DNA of 51,811 nt. It comes from an uncultured Christensenellaceae bacterium (lineage in GTDB: Bacteria; Bacillota; Clostridia; Christensenellales; Aristaeellaceae). The stretch covers positions 1-51,811 of the forward strand of contig CAJOJQ010000024.1 of the NCBI GenBank assembly GCA_905234985.1, in the 5' to 3' direction. Positions 40,510 to 48,118 of the stretch are shown in pieces. Under the pieces are notes generated by a model. The model saw nothing but the letters and a program-made list of their open reading frames with translations. It did no database searches and was not told the origin of the DNA. The position numbers were made by a program, and so were the translations under genes. Each line of letters starts with the position of its first letter. Position 1 is the stretch's first letter.

Positions 40510-41370
40510 TCAGCGTCCTGGAATCGGCCCATAATGCTTCTGCCGAAACTCTCTGGGCGAAACATTGTAGATTTCCTTGAAGGCACGGGAAAAGTGTAGC
40601 GGGTTTTCATAGCCGACCATTGCGCTGATTTCATTGATGGGCGTCATGCTCCCGCGAAGCAAATACTCCGCCTTTTCCATCCGATAGATGATCAGAAACT
40701 TTTGCGGTGATTCTCCCATCGTATCCCGGAAAATACGGCCAAAATAGCTGCGATTGAGTCCGCAGAAGTCCGCAATGTCTTCTACGGAAATGTTGCGCTG
40801 GTAATTCTGTTCGATAAAGGACAAGGCTTCCTTGATATAGAAGTCGCGGATTCGTTTAGAGCTGCGGTCAGCCAGATAACCGGAACCGCGGATCAACAGC
40901 TCCAGGAAAAAAAACGTGTCCAATCAGACACATAACGGGAGCGTTGCCTAAGTCAACGATGGTCATTATCTCCTCTTTCAGCCTGTTTCCCATGGATTTG
41001 GAAGCCGGGGTATACACCGGCTGTAATTCGCTGAGCCCTGCCTGCTGTATAGCAATCGGCGCGTTTAATCCGTCAAATTCTATCCAGGCGTATTCCCAGG
41101 GCTCCTGCTGATCCGCGATATAGCTGGTGATCTGCTTGGGACAAATGAGGAAGCCGCTGCCTGCGGATATAGCGTACTCTTGTTCGTTGGCTTTCAGTAC
41201 GCCTTTCCCGGAAATGACGTAATGAAACAGATAATGATTGCGGATATATGGCCCGAAAGAATGGAGCGGTCACATTTTTCCCAGCCAAACTGATACAGGT
41301 TCAGGTCGATAAAATGCTCGTCCTGCACCACAGTAAACTTTAATTTGTTGTTTTTCTCATCCTGCGCCAT
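40510..41370 (-). pseudogene. AraC-family regulator with two frameshifts
   Basis: The coding region has the length of a normal AraC regulator (287 codons) but is read in three pieces. From ATG 41370 (GGGGAG eight bases upstream) the first frame gives LNLYQFGWEKCDRS, then goes out of frame near 41265, where one C seems lost. The middle continues in another frame as HSFGPYIRNHYLFHYVISG through CPKQITSYIADQQEPWEYAW to MCLIGHV. At 40907-40914 a T8 run (one T too many) returns it to the first frame. The last piece has the complete double HTH domain (NISVEDIADFCGLNRSYFG, and SAMVGYENPLHFSRAFK). Probably a pseudogene, although sequencing error or a phase-variable tract is possible. Confidence 0.8.
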
Positions 41371-41498
41371 GGATGCTGCTCCCCGGAATAATTTTCTTTG
41401 CGCAACACTCGAATACCTTTGAAAATAAAGAAAATTTCAGATTCCGGATAGTTCGCAAAATGGAATGATATTGTTGAAAATCATAAAACCTGAATCCC

Positions 41499-41540
41499 GT
41501 ATTGGGAAATCCAAATTAGGCTTTTCCAATACAGTTTTTT
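41499..41540 (+). terminator. Orphan + strand terminator
   Basis: GTATTGGGAAA pairs with TTTTCCAATAC, then AGTTTTTT. No + strand gene ends before it, so it may be the remains of a lost gene. Confidence 0.4.
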
Positions 41541-42025
41541 GTAGAGGGAATGAAAAGTGATTTGTACGTCAGGCAGCCAAGGTATATCGAGCGACATCCG
41601 GGAAATGAAGTATGAATCGCAGTAACATATCTTGTCAATAAGTGAAAAAGATGACAAGCATTTATTCTCCGCAAGGTCTCATAGTAAATTTACTATTTTT
41701 CCCAGTAAGTTAAAAAGATGAAACCAACTTTGCAGAAATTTGTTCCTGATATATCCATCATCTATGTAGTAGCTGATTTTGATACAATGAAAAATTGAAA
41801 TGTAGCCTGAAGTCCATTAAAATATATGTAATGACGATATGAAGAGACGATAGATCGTATGCGCCGGAGAAGTAAGAAACGGACGCCCTTGATATAAAAC
41901 TGGGCAAGCCCTTCAAGTTCGAGAAATGAATCTCCTTTTTTTCCGCTAATAGACATTCCTTTGGCATCAGAAGGCCAAGACTGTCTTCCGCAGGAAGCTG
42001 GTTGGTCTGATAGAGCCCCTTCGTA
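41541..42025. other. AT-rich region without a recognisable gene
   Basis: Markedly more AT-rich than the rest of the window. Short frames exist on the - strand (for example 41758-41967) but have no ribosome site, and their translations are not recognised with any confidence. It may be debris from the rearrangement that truncated the GT2 gene. Confidence 0.5.
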
Positions 42026-42832
42026 TTATTTCTTCTTTGTTGTTTTACCGCTGCCCATATCGAGTTCCAGCATTTCCTTCAGGATGTCTTCATCTTCCGT
42101 TGAGTAGTTCCCGGCGTCCCCGATGATCTTATCCTCATCTCCAGGCATCAAGGGTTTCCCGTCCGCGTCATAATAATAGTTCCCTTCGCTATCCACCAGG
42201 GGAAGGTAGGGGCTGAACTCCGTCACCAGCAGCTTTGCAGTCAGCATGGCGATAGCGCCAAAGCCGAAAAAGCTCCAGACGAACGCATACAGGGGCATCA
42301 TCTGAGCGTCCATATAGGTCAGGAACAGCGGTGCTGCATGGAAAAAGAGGATTACGATCAATTTGAGCGGCTTCCTGAACGCAAAATACCAGGCATTTCT
42401 GAAAAGGACGGTCAGCTTGTTTGAAAACGCCACCATGGTGGGATACACATAGATCACGCCGATCAGCAGCACAGCGCCTACCGCGTAGATCGCGTACCGG
42501 AAATTCACCATCGCGCCACCCATATGGAGCAGGAAGCGGACGTCCACCCATCCCAGAGCAGCTGTCGCCAGAACGATCAGCCAGACGATCGTAGCCTGTT
42601 TCCAGTTCTGCTTCAGGCCCTGCCAGAACATCTTGAAGGGATTCAGGGATTCGGTCCCTCGGAGGACCTTGAACATCACATGCAGCAGGGCAGCCCACGC
42701 GGCGCCTATCGTCACGATCGGCATTGAGACGAACACAAAGATCAGGTTAGCGCCAATGATGATTCCGATCTTTGTCATGGTTTTGCCAAAGGCGCTGTCA
42801 TTGGATAAGAATGAATTGATCCAGTCCCGCAT
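42026..42832 (-). CDS. DUF624 (YesL-like) membrane protein
   Basis: A 268-residue membrane protein of the YesL/DUF624 family, usually encoded next to carbohydrate ABC transporters and AraC or two-component regulators; no biochemical role is established. About five helices are visible. The N-terminal pattern TKIGIIIGANLIFVFVSMPI and VTIGAAWAALLHVMFKVLRG are family hallmarks. The C-terminus (about 215-268) is long, acidic and soluble (DGKPLMPGDEDKIIGDAGN), then ends in Lys. It starts three bases after the stop of the upstream gene, with GGAGG 11 bases before the ATG. Last gene of the galactoside operon. Confidence 0.85.
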   Translation of the reverse strand: MRDWINSFLSNDSAFGKTMTKIGIIIGANLIFVFVSMPIVTIGAAWAALLHVMFKVLRGTESLNPFKMFWQGLKQNWKQATIVWLIVLATAALGWVDVRFLLHMGGAMVNFRYAIYAVGAVLLIGVIYVYPTMVAFSNKLTVLFRNAWYFAFRKPLKLIVILFFHAAPLFLTYMDAQMMPLYAFVWSFFGFGAIAMLTAKLLVTEFSPYLPLVDSEGNYYYDADGKPLMPGDEDKIIGDAGNYSTEDEDILKEMLELDMGSGKTTKKK

Positions 42833-42835
42833 GCG

Positions 42836-43510
42836 TTATTTTTCCTCCAGAATAAAGCGCATAAACAGCGCGATCATGTCCTGCTTTTCTGACCGCGCGC
42901 CGATTCCCAGGGCGCAGCTTTCCTTGTACAGGCCGTATTTCGTCACCAGCAGGCTGTCCGAAACATCGAACCCAACGGGAATATCCCCCTCGACGCCATG
43001 GAAGTAAACCAGCCGATCCGCATAGGTCTCGCAGAACTCTTTGCACCGATCCAGGCGCAGATCGGTCAGCCGTCCGGATTCCGCCAGCGCTTCCAGGGAT
43101 GGGGTCTCCATCGTGATGAAATCCAGGATCCCACCGTCCGTCAGGGCAACGAACGCGTTGTAATAGTCGTTCCCCTTGGCCTGGTTTTTCAGATAGTCAA
43201 AATAGGCTTCGCCGTTAAACTCCAACCGTTTTTCGGTCAGGTCCAGCCCGGAGTATTCCGCAAAATCCTTCCAAAGGTCGGAGCCGTATCCGGCCCTCGT
43301 CATGGTGTTGGCAAACATGCCGTACAGCCATTCCTCTTTTACGCTGGTGGTAATGCGTACCGTCAGGAAGATGCTGATGGCCAGGAAAGCGCTGACGCCG
43401 ATGATCCAGAGATAGTAATAACTCCAGATGTACTGGAGCTTTTCCTTCGCGGTCAGCTCCCGCATCTTTTCGTGCTCCTGCTGAAGCCATTGTCCGAATC
43501 TGTTCGCCAT
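42836..43510 (-). CDS. Membrane-anchored protein of unknown function
   Basis: A 224-residue protein. A charged cytoplasmic N-terminus (about 1-28) is followed by one helix (WIIGVSAFLAISIFLTVRI, about 36-54) and a soluble extracytoplasmic domain (about 55-224) with AYFDYLKNQAKGNDYYNAFV and a C-terminal KQDMIALFMRFIL. I do not recognise the family. Similar proteins are often encoded beside DUF624 genes in clostridial sugar loci. It lies between the AraC and DUF624 genes with gaps of three bases on each side, so the three are surely cotranscribed and possibly translationally coupled. Confidence 0.7.
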   Translation of the reverse strand: MANRFGQWLQQEHEKMRELTAKEKLQYIWSYYYLWIIGVSAFLAISIFLTVRITTSVKEEWLYGMFANTMTRAGYGSDLWKDFAEYSGLDLTEKRLEFNGEAYFDYLKNQAKGNDYYNAFVALTDGGILDFITMETPSLEALAESGRLTDLRLDRCKEFCETYADRLVYFHGVEGDIPVGFDVSDSLLVTKYGLYKESCALGIGARSEKQDMIALFMRFILEEK

Positions 43511-43513
43511 TCT

Positions 43514-44407
43514 TTATTCCTCTCCGGCTTTCTTTTCCCGCGATTCCCGTTTTTCCTGGCGGTAGTATGCGGGGCTGAGGCCGTAATAACTTTTAAAAAT
43601 CTTGGAAAAAGTAAGCGCGTTGTCATAGCCGACCCGCAGCGCGATCTCCTGGACGGAAATATCGCTTTCCAGCAGGATTTCCCGGGCTTTATCCATCCGG
43701 TACTGCATCAGGTACTCCTGGGGAGAGATACCCATCTGCTGGCGGAAAATACTGGTGAGGTAACTCCGATTAATTCCGATTTTCTGTGCCACATCGTTGA
43801 TCTTCGCGTTGTGATAATTTGTCTGTAAATAGTTTACCGCGTATTCCACATAGACCTTGGCGTTGTACTCCAGCTTCAGGGGAGATGTTTTGCTGTCCCG
43901 ATTCGCAGATTCAATGGCCAGCGCCAGGTATTCCATCAGGCGGGCCAGCCGGTTCAGTTCTCCCGGCAGCGTCAGGTTGGAGGAGTATTCGAGAGCGTTC
44001 TGCACCAGAGTGTAGAATCGGGTCACATCGATCCGGCAGTTCAGCCAGTTGGTTCCGGTGATCAATCCCGCCGCTTCGGTGTAGTGTCGTGCTTGTGTCC
44101 CGTCGTAGGCCATCCAGCAGTAAGACCATGGATCTTCCCGGTCTGCCCGATACCAAGTATCCTCTCCGGGCTTGGTAACAAACAACTGGCCGAAGCGCAG
44201 ATGCGTTTCCGCTCCGTTCACGCTCAGTACGCCTTTGCCCGAAAGAATCACATGCAGGTGAAAGCCTTCCCGGTTTTCCGTGTGAAATTCGTATCCGGGA
44301 AAACAAGACTCCACACCGCAGGCTATGAGCATCAGTTCCTCCAGCTGCCGCTGGCCAAGCATGCTCCGATAACGGCTATTCTCAAAAGAGGCTGCGTTCT
44401 GTTTCAT
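43514..44407 (-). CDS. AraC-family transcriptional activator of the galactoside locus
   Basis: A 297-residue regulator. The N-terminal cupin (about 40-110) has FHLHVILSGKGVLSVNG and FVTKPGEDTWYRADREDPWS, the sugar-sensing pattern of RafR/MsmR-like proteins. The C-terminal double HTH (about 185-285) has AKINDVAQKIGINRSYLTSI and QEIALRVGYDNALTFSKIFK. It is in the operon with the permeases, behind a terminator-like hairpin, and should activate the divergent operons when galactoside is present. It is intact, unlike the related copy at 40510-41370. Confidence 0.92.
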   Translation of the reverse strand: MKQNAASFENSRYRSMLGQRQLEELMLIACGVESCFPGYEFHTENREGFHLHVILSGKGVLSVNGAETHLRFGQLFVTKPGEDTWYRADREDPWSYCWMAYDGTQARHYTEAAGLITGTNWLNCRIDVTRFYTLVQNALEYSSNLTLPGELNRLARLMEYLALAIESANRDSKTSPLKLEYNAKVYVEYAVNYLQTNYHNAKINDVAQKIGINRSYLTSIFRQQMGISPQEYLMQYRMDKAREILLESDISVQEIALRVGYDNALTFSKIFKSYYGLSPAYYRQEKRESREKKAGEE

Positions 44408-44423
44408 TTGGTTTGCCCCTTAT

Positions 44424-44474
44424 AAAAGAGGACTCCGAAGGGATCGGATCACAGCCGCAACTCTCCGGAGTCCT
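44424..44474 (-). terminator. Terminator-like hairpin after the second permease gene
   Basis: AGGACTCCG pairs with CGGAGTCCT around a 28-nt loop that can fold further; CTTTTAT follows leftward. It would lower expression of the AraC-DUF624 part relative to the transporter. Confidence 0.6.
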
Positions 44475-44511
44475 GTCTGAAACACGCCCGCGTGTTGATG
44501 AAGGCCGTTTT

Positions 44512-45354
44512 TTACAGTTTGCCGCCGGAGGTCGCAATGCCCTCCACAAACTGTTTCTGGAAGATCACATAGATCACGATCATAGGAACCAGCGCCAGAA
44601 CCGCGGATGCCATCATCGTGGGATAGTCGTTGCCATATTGGCCCTGCATCTTGGCCAGACCTGCCGCCAGCGTCGTGGTTTCGGATCGGGTGCAGACAAT
44701 CATGGGCCACATCAGATCCTTGAAGGCGAACAGGGCGGTGAAGATACCGAGGGATACCATGGAGGAACGGGTCAGCGGCATCATGATGCGCAGGAAGCGC
44801 TGGCCGATATTGCAGCCGTCAATAGCCGCCGCTTCTTCCAGATCCTTTGGCAGTCCCTGATAGCCGGTCTTCAGCAGGTAAGTGCCGAAAGCGGTTACCA
44901 AGCCGGGGAAAACCAGGCCGGTCACCGTATTGAGCAGTCCCAGTTTGGAAACCATCAGATACTGGGGAATGATGAATATCTGGGACGGGATCATCATCTG
45001 CACCAGTACCAGCGCGAACATGAAGTTCTTTCCCGGGAAGTTCAATCTGCCGAATGCATAGCCAGCCATTGTGGCGGTCAGGCAGGCGCAGATGACGCGG
45101 AAAAGAATCATCAGCAGGGTGTTTTTATACAGGATAAGGAAGTTGTAGCTTTCCCAGACCTTCGCGAAATTTTCCCAGTGCCATCCGTTGGCGGGGAAAA
45201 TATAGAAGGGATCAACGGAAATGGCTTCCTGGTTGGTCTTCAGCGCTGTGAGGATCATCCAGGCGAAGGGAACGATCATGATAAAGGAGAAGAGGATCAG
45301 GATGATATAGATCACCGTTTTACTGAGCCTTTCCCTTGCGATTGCGCTTTCCAA
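44512..45354 (-). CDS. Carbohydrate ABC transporter permease, MalG type
   Basis: A 280-residue inner-membrane permease with six helices, a CUT1 family partner of the MalF-type protein at 45372. The EAA docking loop is EEAAAIDGCNIGQRFLRIMMP (about 188-208), the sequence expected for CUT1 sugar importers, and PSQIFIIPQYLMVSKLGLLN precedes it. It ends with the typical FVEGIATSGGKL. The start is TTG, with GGAGG eight bases upstream; no better ATG exists. It begins 17 bases after the MalF-type stop. Substrate inferred from the locus: an alpha-galactoside. Confidence 0.92.
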   Translation of the reverse strand: MESAIARERLSKTVIYIILILFSFIMIVPFAWMILTALKTNQEAISVDPFYIFPANGWHWENFAKVWESYNFLILYKNTLLMILFRVICACLTATMAGYAFGRLNFPGKNFMFALVLVQMMIPSQIFIIPQYLMVSKLGLLNTVTGLVFPGLVTAFGTYLLKTGYQGLPKDLEEAAAIDGCNIGQRFLRIMMPLTRSSMVSLGIFTALFAFKDLMWPMIVCTRSETTTLAAGLAKMQGQYGNDYPTMMASAVLALVPMIVIYVIFQKQFVEGIATSGGKL

Positions 45355-45371
45355 TCTCTTTCCCTCCTTCC

Positions 45372-46268
45372 TCAGTTATAGAAGACGAGCTTCTTTTCAA
45401 GCCGCTGCAGGATGAATGTGACGATCATGATGAAGACGACCAGCACCATGACAACAGCGGCCCCATAGCCCTTGTTGGATTTGGTAAACGCGTAGTCATA
45501 GAACAGATACACGATCGACTGGGTCTTCTTCAGCGCAACGTTGGTCTTGTCCAGCACCATGAACATCAGGTCGAACACCGTCAGCGCGCCGATCAGACGG
45601 GTCTGCACGATAAAGAAGGTCGTCGGGGACAGCAGCGGCACGGTAATCTTGAAGAATTGCTTGATACCGGTGGCGCCGTCGATGGCAGCCGCTTCATAAT
45701 AGTCGCCGGGAATCTCCTGCAGACCGGAGATAAACAGCACCATATTATAACCGATGACCGACCACACGCCGATAACGCCGATGGAGATCCACGCAATGTT
45801 GGGATCGGAAATCCAGGCAATCTGCGTATGGAAGACATTGTTCAGCAGGCCGAACTGCTGGTTGTACAGCCACCGCCATACCATGGCCACCGCCGCGGGG
45901 GCGCAGACCATCGGCAGGAAGAAGATGGTGCGGAAGGTGGAGGTGCCTTTGAGTTTTTTATTGAGGAATACAGCCAGCACAAGGGCGATGCAGACGCCGA
46001 AGGGAACTTCGATGATCGCATACTTGATCGTATTCCACAAGGACTGCCAGACTACATCGGAACCCAGCACCTTCTGGTAATTGGCCAGGCCTACCCACTT
46101 GTTTCCCAAACCGAAGTCACCAGTCTTGTAGAAAGACTGGATCACCGTATCGACAGCGGGATAGTAGTTCAGGATAATCAGGCCGATCATCGTTGGCAGG
46201 ATGAAAGCCCATGCCCACAGCGCTTCATTCCGCGCAGCCGCAGTCCTTTTCTTGCGGGGTTTTGCCAT
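45372..46268 (-). CDS. Carbohydrate ABC transporter permease, MalF type
   Basis: A 298-residue permease with six helices. After a basic N-terminus (AKPRKKRTAAARNE) the first helix is WAWAFILPTMIGLIILNYYP. The EAA loop is YEAAAIDGATGIKQFFKITV, and GDFGLGNKWVGLANYQKVL is the usual CUT1 periplasmic segment. The ATG at 46268 has GAGGAGGGG five bases upstream and is chosen over an in-frame start 15 bases earlier. Second gene of the operon, after the binding protein and a stable hairpin. Confidence 0.93.
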   Translation of the reverse strand: MAKPRKKRTAAARNEALWAWAFILPTMIGLIILNYYPAVDTVIQSFYKTGDFGLGNKWVGLANYQKVLGSDVVWQSLWNTIKYAIIEVPFGVCIALVLAVFLNKKLKGTSTFRTIFFLPMVCAPAAVAMVWRWLYNQQFGLLNNVFHTQIAWISDPNIAWISIGVIGVWSVIGYNMVLFISGLQEIPGDYYEAAAIDGATGIKQFFKITVPLLSPTTFFIVQTRLIGALTVFDLMFMVLDKTNVALKKTQSIVYLFYDYAFTKSNKGYGAAVVMVLVVFIMIVTFILQRLEKKLVFYN

Positions 46269-46299
46269 AATACCCCTCCTCATACGAATTCAGAGAATT

Positions 46300-46323
46300 C
46301 CTCCCCGCCATACGGCGGGGAGG
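46300..46323 (-). other. Stable hairpin between binding-protein and permease genes
   Basis: CCTCCCCGCC pairs with GGCGGGGAGG around a 4-nt loop, with no T-tract. Such structures protect the upstream message from 3' exonucleases and raise binding-protein yield. Confidence 0.65.
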
Positions 46324-46343
46324 GTGCGGAGCTTCAGGATGGA

Positions 46344-47627
46344 TTATTCTTCTTCGATTGCTTCTTCGATGATCCGCTGGGCATTTTCACAGGCGGCCGC
46401 CATCAGAGCGGGATCTTCCGGCTTCTGCCAGGCATCCAGGAAACCGCCAGCCTGCTGGATGGGATCTTCCCAAGCCACCGTGTTGCGGGTGTAGGGACGG
46501 AAGTACAGGTTGAAGGATTCAGCCTTGGTGAAGGCGGAAACGTCCATGCCGGGGAACGCGTTGGCGAATTCGTCGGAGATGCCCTTGATACCGGCCATGG
46601 TAACGCCCAGCTCGGCCTGCTTCTTCTGAGCGTCCACAGAGCAGAAATACTCAATCAGGCTCGCGCACTCATCGGGATGCTCGGTGTTGAAGGCGGCGGC
46701 CCAACCCAGGCCGTTGTAGCAGCTCCAGCGCTCGCCGTCGTCGCACTGGCCATTGCCGTTCACATCCGCATAGGGCAGGCAAGCCCAGCAGTAATCCGCG
46801 TGATGCTCGGCCTTGTAGAAGGAGTTGATCATCCAGGAACCCTGCGTGATCATGCCGACCTTGTCAGACTGGAACAGGGAATCGGTGCCGGTTTCGGCCA
46901 CAACGCTCTGGGGAGCGCCCGCGGTCAGCAGTTTACGGACCATTTCCATACCGGCCTTGCCGGCGTCGGAACCGATCGTGGTGCCCTTGTGGTCGTCCGT
47001 GATAACCTGAGCGCCGTAATCATAAACCAGGTTGTACCAGCCGTCCTGGTTGTTGGAGGTGTTCATGGCCATGCCGTACACGCCGTCAGCGGCGCCGGCT
47101 TCCTGAATCTTCTTGGCCGCTTCGTACATGTTTTCCCAGGTCCAGTCATCGGTGGGATAATCCACGCCGTACTTGTCGAAGATCGCCTTGTTGTACAGCA
47201 GAGCGATGGTGTCGTGATCCTTGGGCAGCGCGTAAATATTACCATCGGCGCGGGTGTAGAGCTTCACGATGTCTTCATAGTACAGGCTCATGTCAACGCC
47301 GTCCTTGGCGATGTAGTCGTTCAGCTTGAGCATCAGATCGTTGTCCATGTACATCTGAACCGTGTTGGAATGGGTCCAGAAAACATCAGGCATCTTGCCG
47401 CCCTGAGCGCCGGCGGCCAGCAGGGTCCAGTAGCTGTCCCAGTTGACCACTTCGATCTTGACCGGCACACCGGAGATCGCGGTCCAGTCATCGGCGATGG
47501 CCTGCAGACCGGCTTGCTGGTTGGAGTCCCAGATGTTGACGTTGATGGTGAAGTCCGCAGCGCTGGCAACGGCCATGCTGCCCATTACCATCATGAGAGC
47601 GAGTGCGATAGCAAGGATACGTTTCAT
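46344..47627 (-). CDS. Carbohydrate ABC transporter substrate-binding protein
   Basis: A 427-residue exported binding protein of the CUT1 family. Signal peptide about 1-23 (ASAADF), without a lipobox Cys. Landmarks are NIWDSNQQAGLQAIADDW, the ligand-site segment PDVFWTHSN, and GSWMINSFYKAE. Residues 288-299 (DVNGNGQCDDGE) match an EF-hand-type calcium loop, flanked by four cysteines (280, 283, 295, 303), which is unusual in this family. The ATG at 47627 follows GGAGGAG. The first gene of the leftward galactoside operon; ligand probably melibiose, raffinose or stachyose, inferred from the GH36 and galactokinase genes. Confidence 0.9.
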   Translation of the reverse strand: MKRILAIALALMMVMGSMAVASAADFTINVNIWDSNQQAGLQAIADDWTAISGVPVKIEVVNWDSYWTLLAAGAQGGKMPDVFWTHSNTVQMYMDNDLMLKLNDYIAKDGVDMSLYYEDIVKLYTRADGNIYALPKDHDTIALLYNKAIFDKYGVDYPTDDWTWENMYEAAKKIQEAGAADGVYGMAMNTSNNQDGWYNLVYDYGAQVITDDHKGTTIGSDAGKAGMEMVRKLLTAGAPQSVVAETGTDSLFQSDKVGMITQGSWMINSFYKAEHHADYCWACLPYADVNGNGQCDDGERWSCYNGLGWAAAFNTEHPDECASLIEYFCSVDAQKKQAELGVTMAGIKGISDEFANAFPGMDVSAFTKAESFNLYFRPYTRNTVAWEDPIQQAGGFLDAWQKPEDPALMAAACENAQRIIEEAIEEE

Positions 47628-47721
47628 AGTTTTTCTCCTCCTGTAAAATTGTTCAATCTCCGGATTTATCTCTAAATCCTTTGTTGATTCGATTCTACCC
47701 CCGCAGGGCAGAAAAATGTAT

Positions 47722-47745
47722 GGCATAATGTCATAATTTCATGGC
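47722..47745 (-). promoter_or_regulatory. Candidate AraC-type operator and promoter region
   Basis: Direct repeats CATAATGT and CATAATTT are adjacent (47724-47739), with CATGGC after them. Leftward, a weak promoter TTGCAA, 16 bases, TATGAC overlaps. The placement about 100 bases before the binding-protein gene fits an activator site. The rest of 47628-47990 is AT-rich with no gene seen; the promoter of the divergent ATPase gene should also be there (possible TTGGTT, 17 bases, TACCAT at 47877-47905). Confidence 0.35.
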
Positions 47746-47989
47746 TTTTTGTTGCAAACAGCATTCCAATCAAAACACTGTTGGAAACCACCAAAGCTAA
47801 AAAATGTTTTTTGCGGTGTGTTTGTTACCGTCTTCTCTCGTTTTTTTCATGTGCTTACTATCGGCCATGTGTTCATTTGGTTATATGTATCACACATTTT
47901 ACCATATCAAAAATAGCTCTGTCAACATACAATATTAATAAATATGTTGGCGCAGGATCACTCCACCAATATGGTCTGCGCACAATCAA

Positions 47990-48118
47990 GAAGGAGGTAT
48001 GTCCCTTGCCGCGTGGCTCGCGGTGCGGCAGTGTGGAGACCTGCCGTAATGCGTCACGTTCCTTGTGCGGACGGACGCGAGGCGGAAGCGGGTGGGCCGT
48101 TCCGCCAGAGCTGAGAGT
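47990..48118 (+). other. Structured leader with an early ribosome site before the ATPase gene
   Basis: AAGGAGGT (47991-47998) lies about 120 bases before the ATPase start. From it a frame beginning TTG at 48006 (or ATG at 47999 in another frame, 16 codons) can be read; the TTG frame runs 42 codons and ends at 48134, inside the ATPase gene. A CGGCAG/CTGCCG stem and a GGCGGAA/TTCCGCC stem (48081-48087 with 48100-48106) lie between. A leader peptide coupled to the ATPase start is possible. Confidence 0.4.

Noticed and set aside
41758..41967. A 69-codon - strand frame, possibly the end of an IS3-like transposase.
   Set aside because: The likeness is only a few scattered residues, with no DDE motif or inverted repeats, and it cannot be supported without a search.
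45336..47675. A 779-codon + strand frame across the sugar permease and binding-protein genes.
   Set aside because: It crosses three well-defined - strand genes and their intergenic hairpin, and has no ribosome site.
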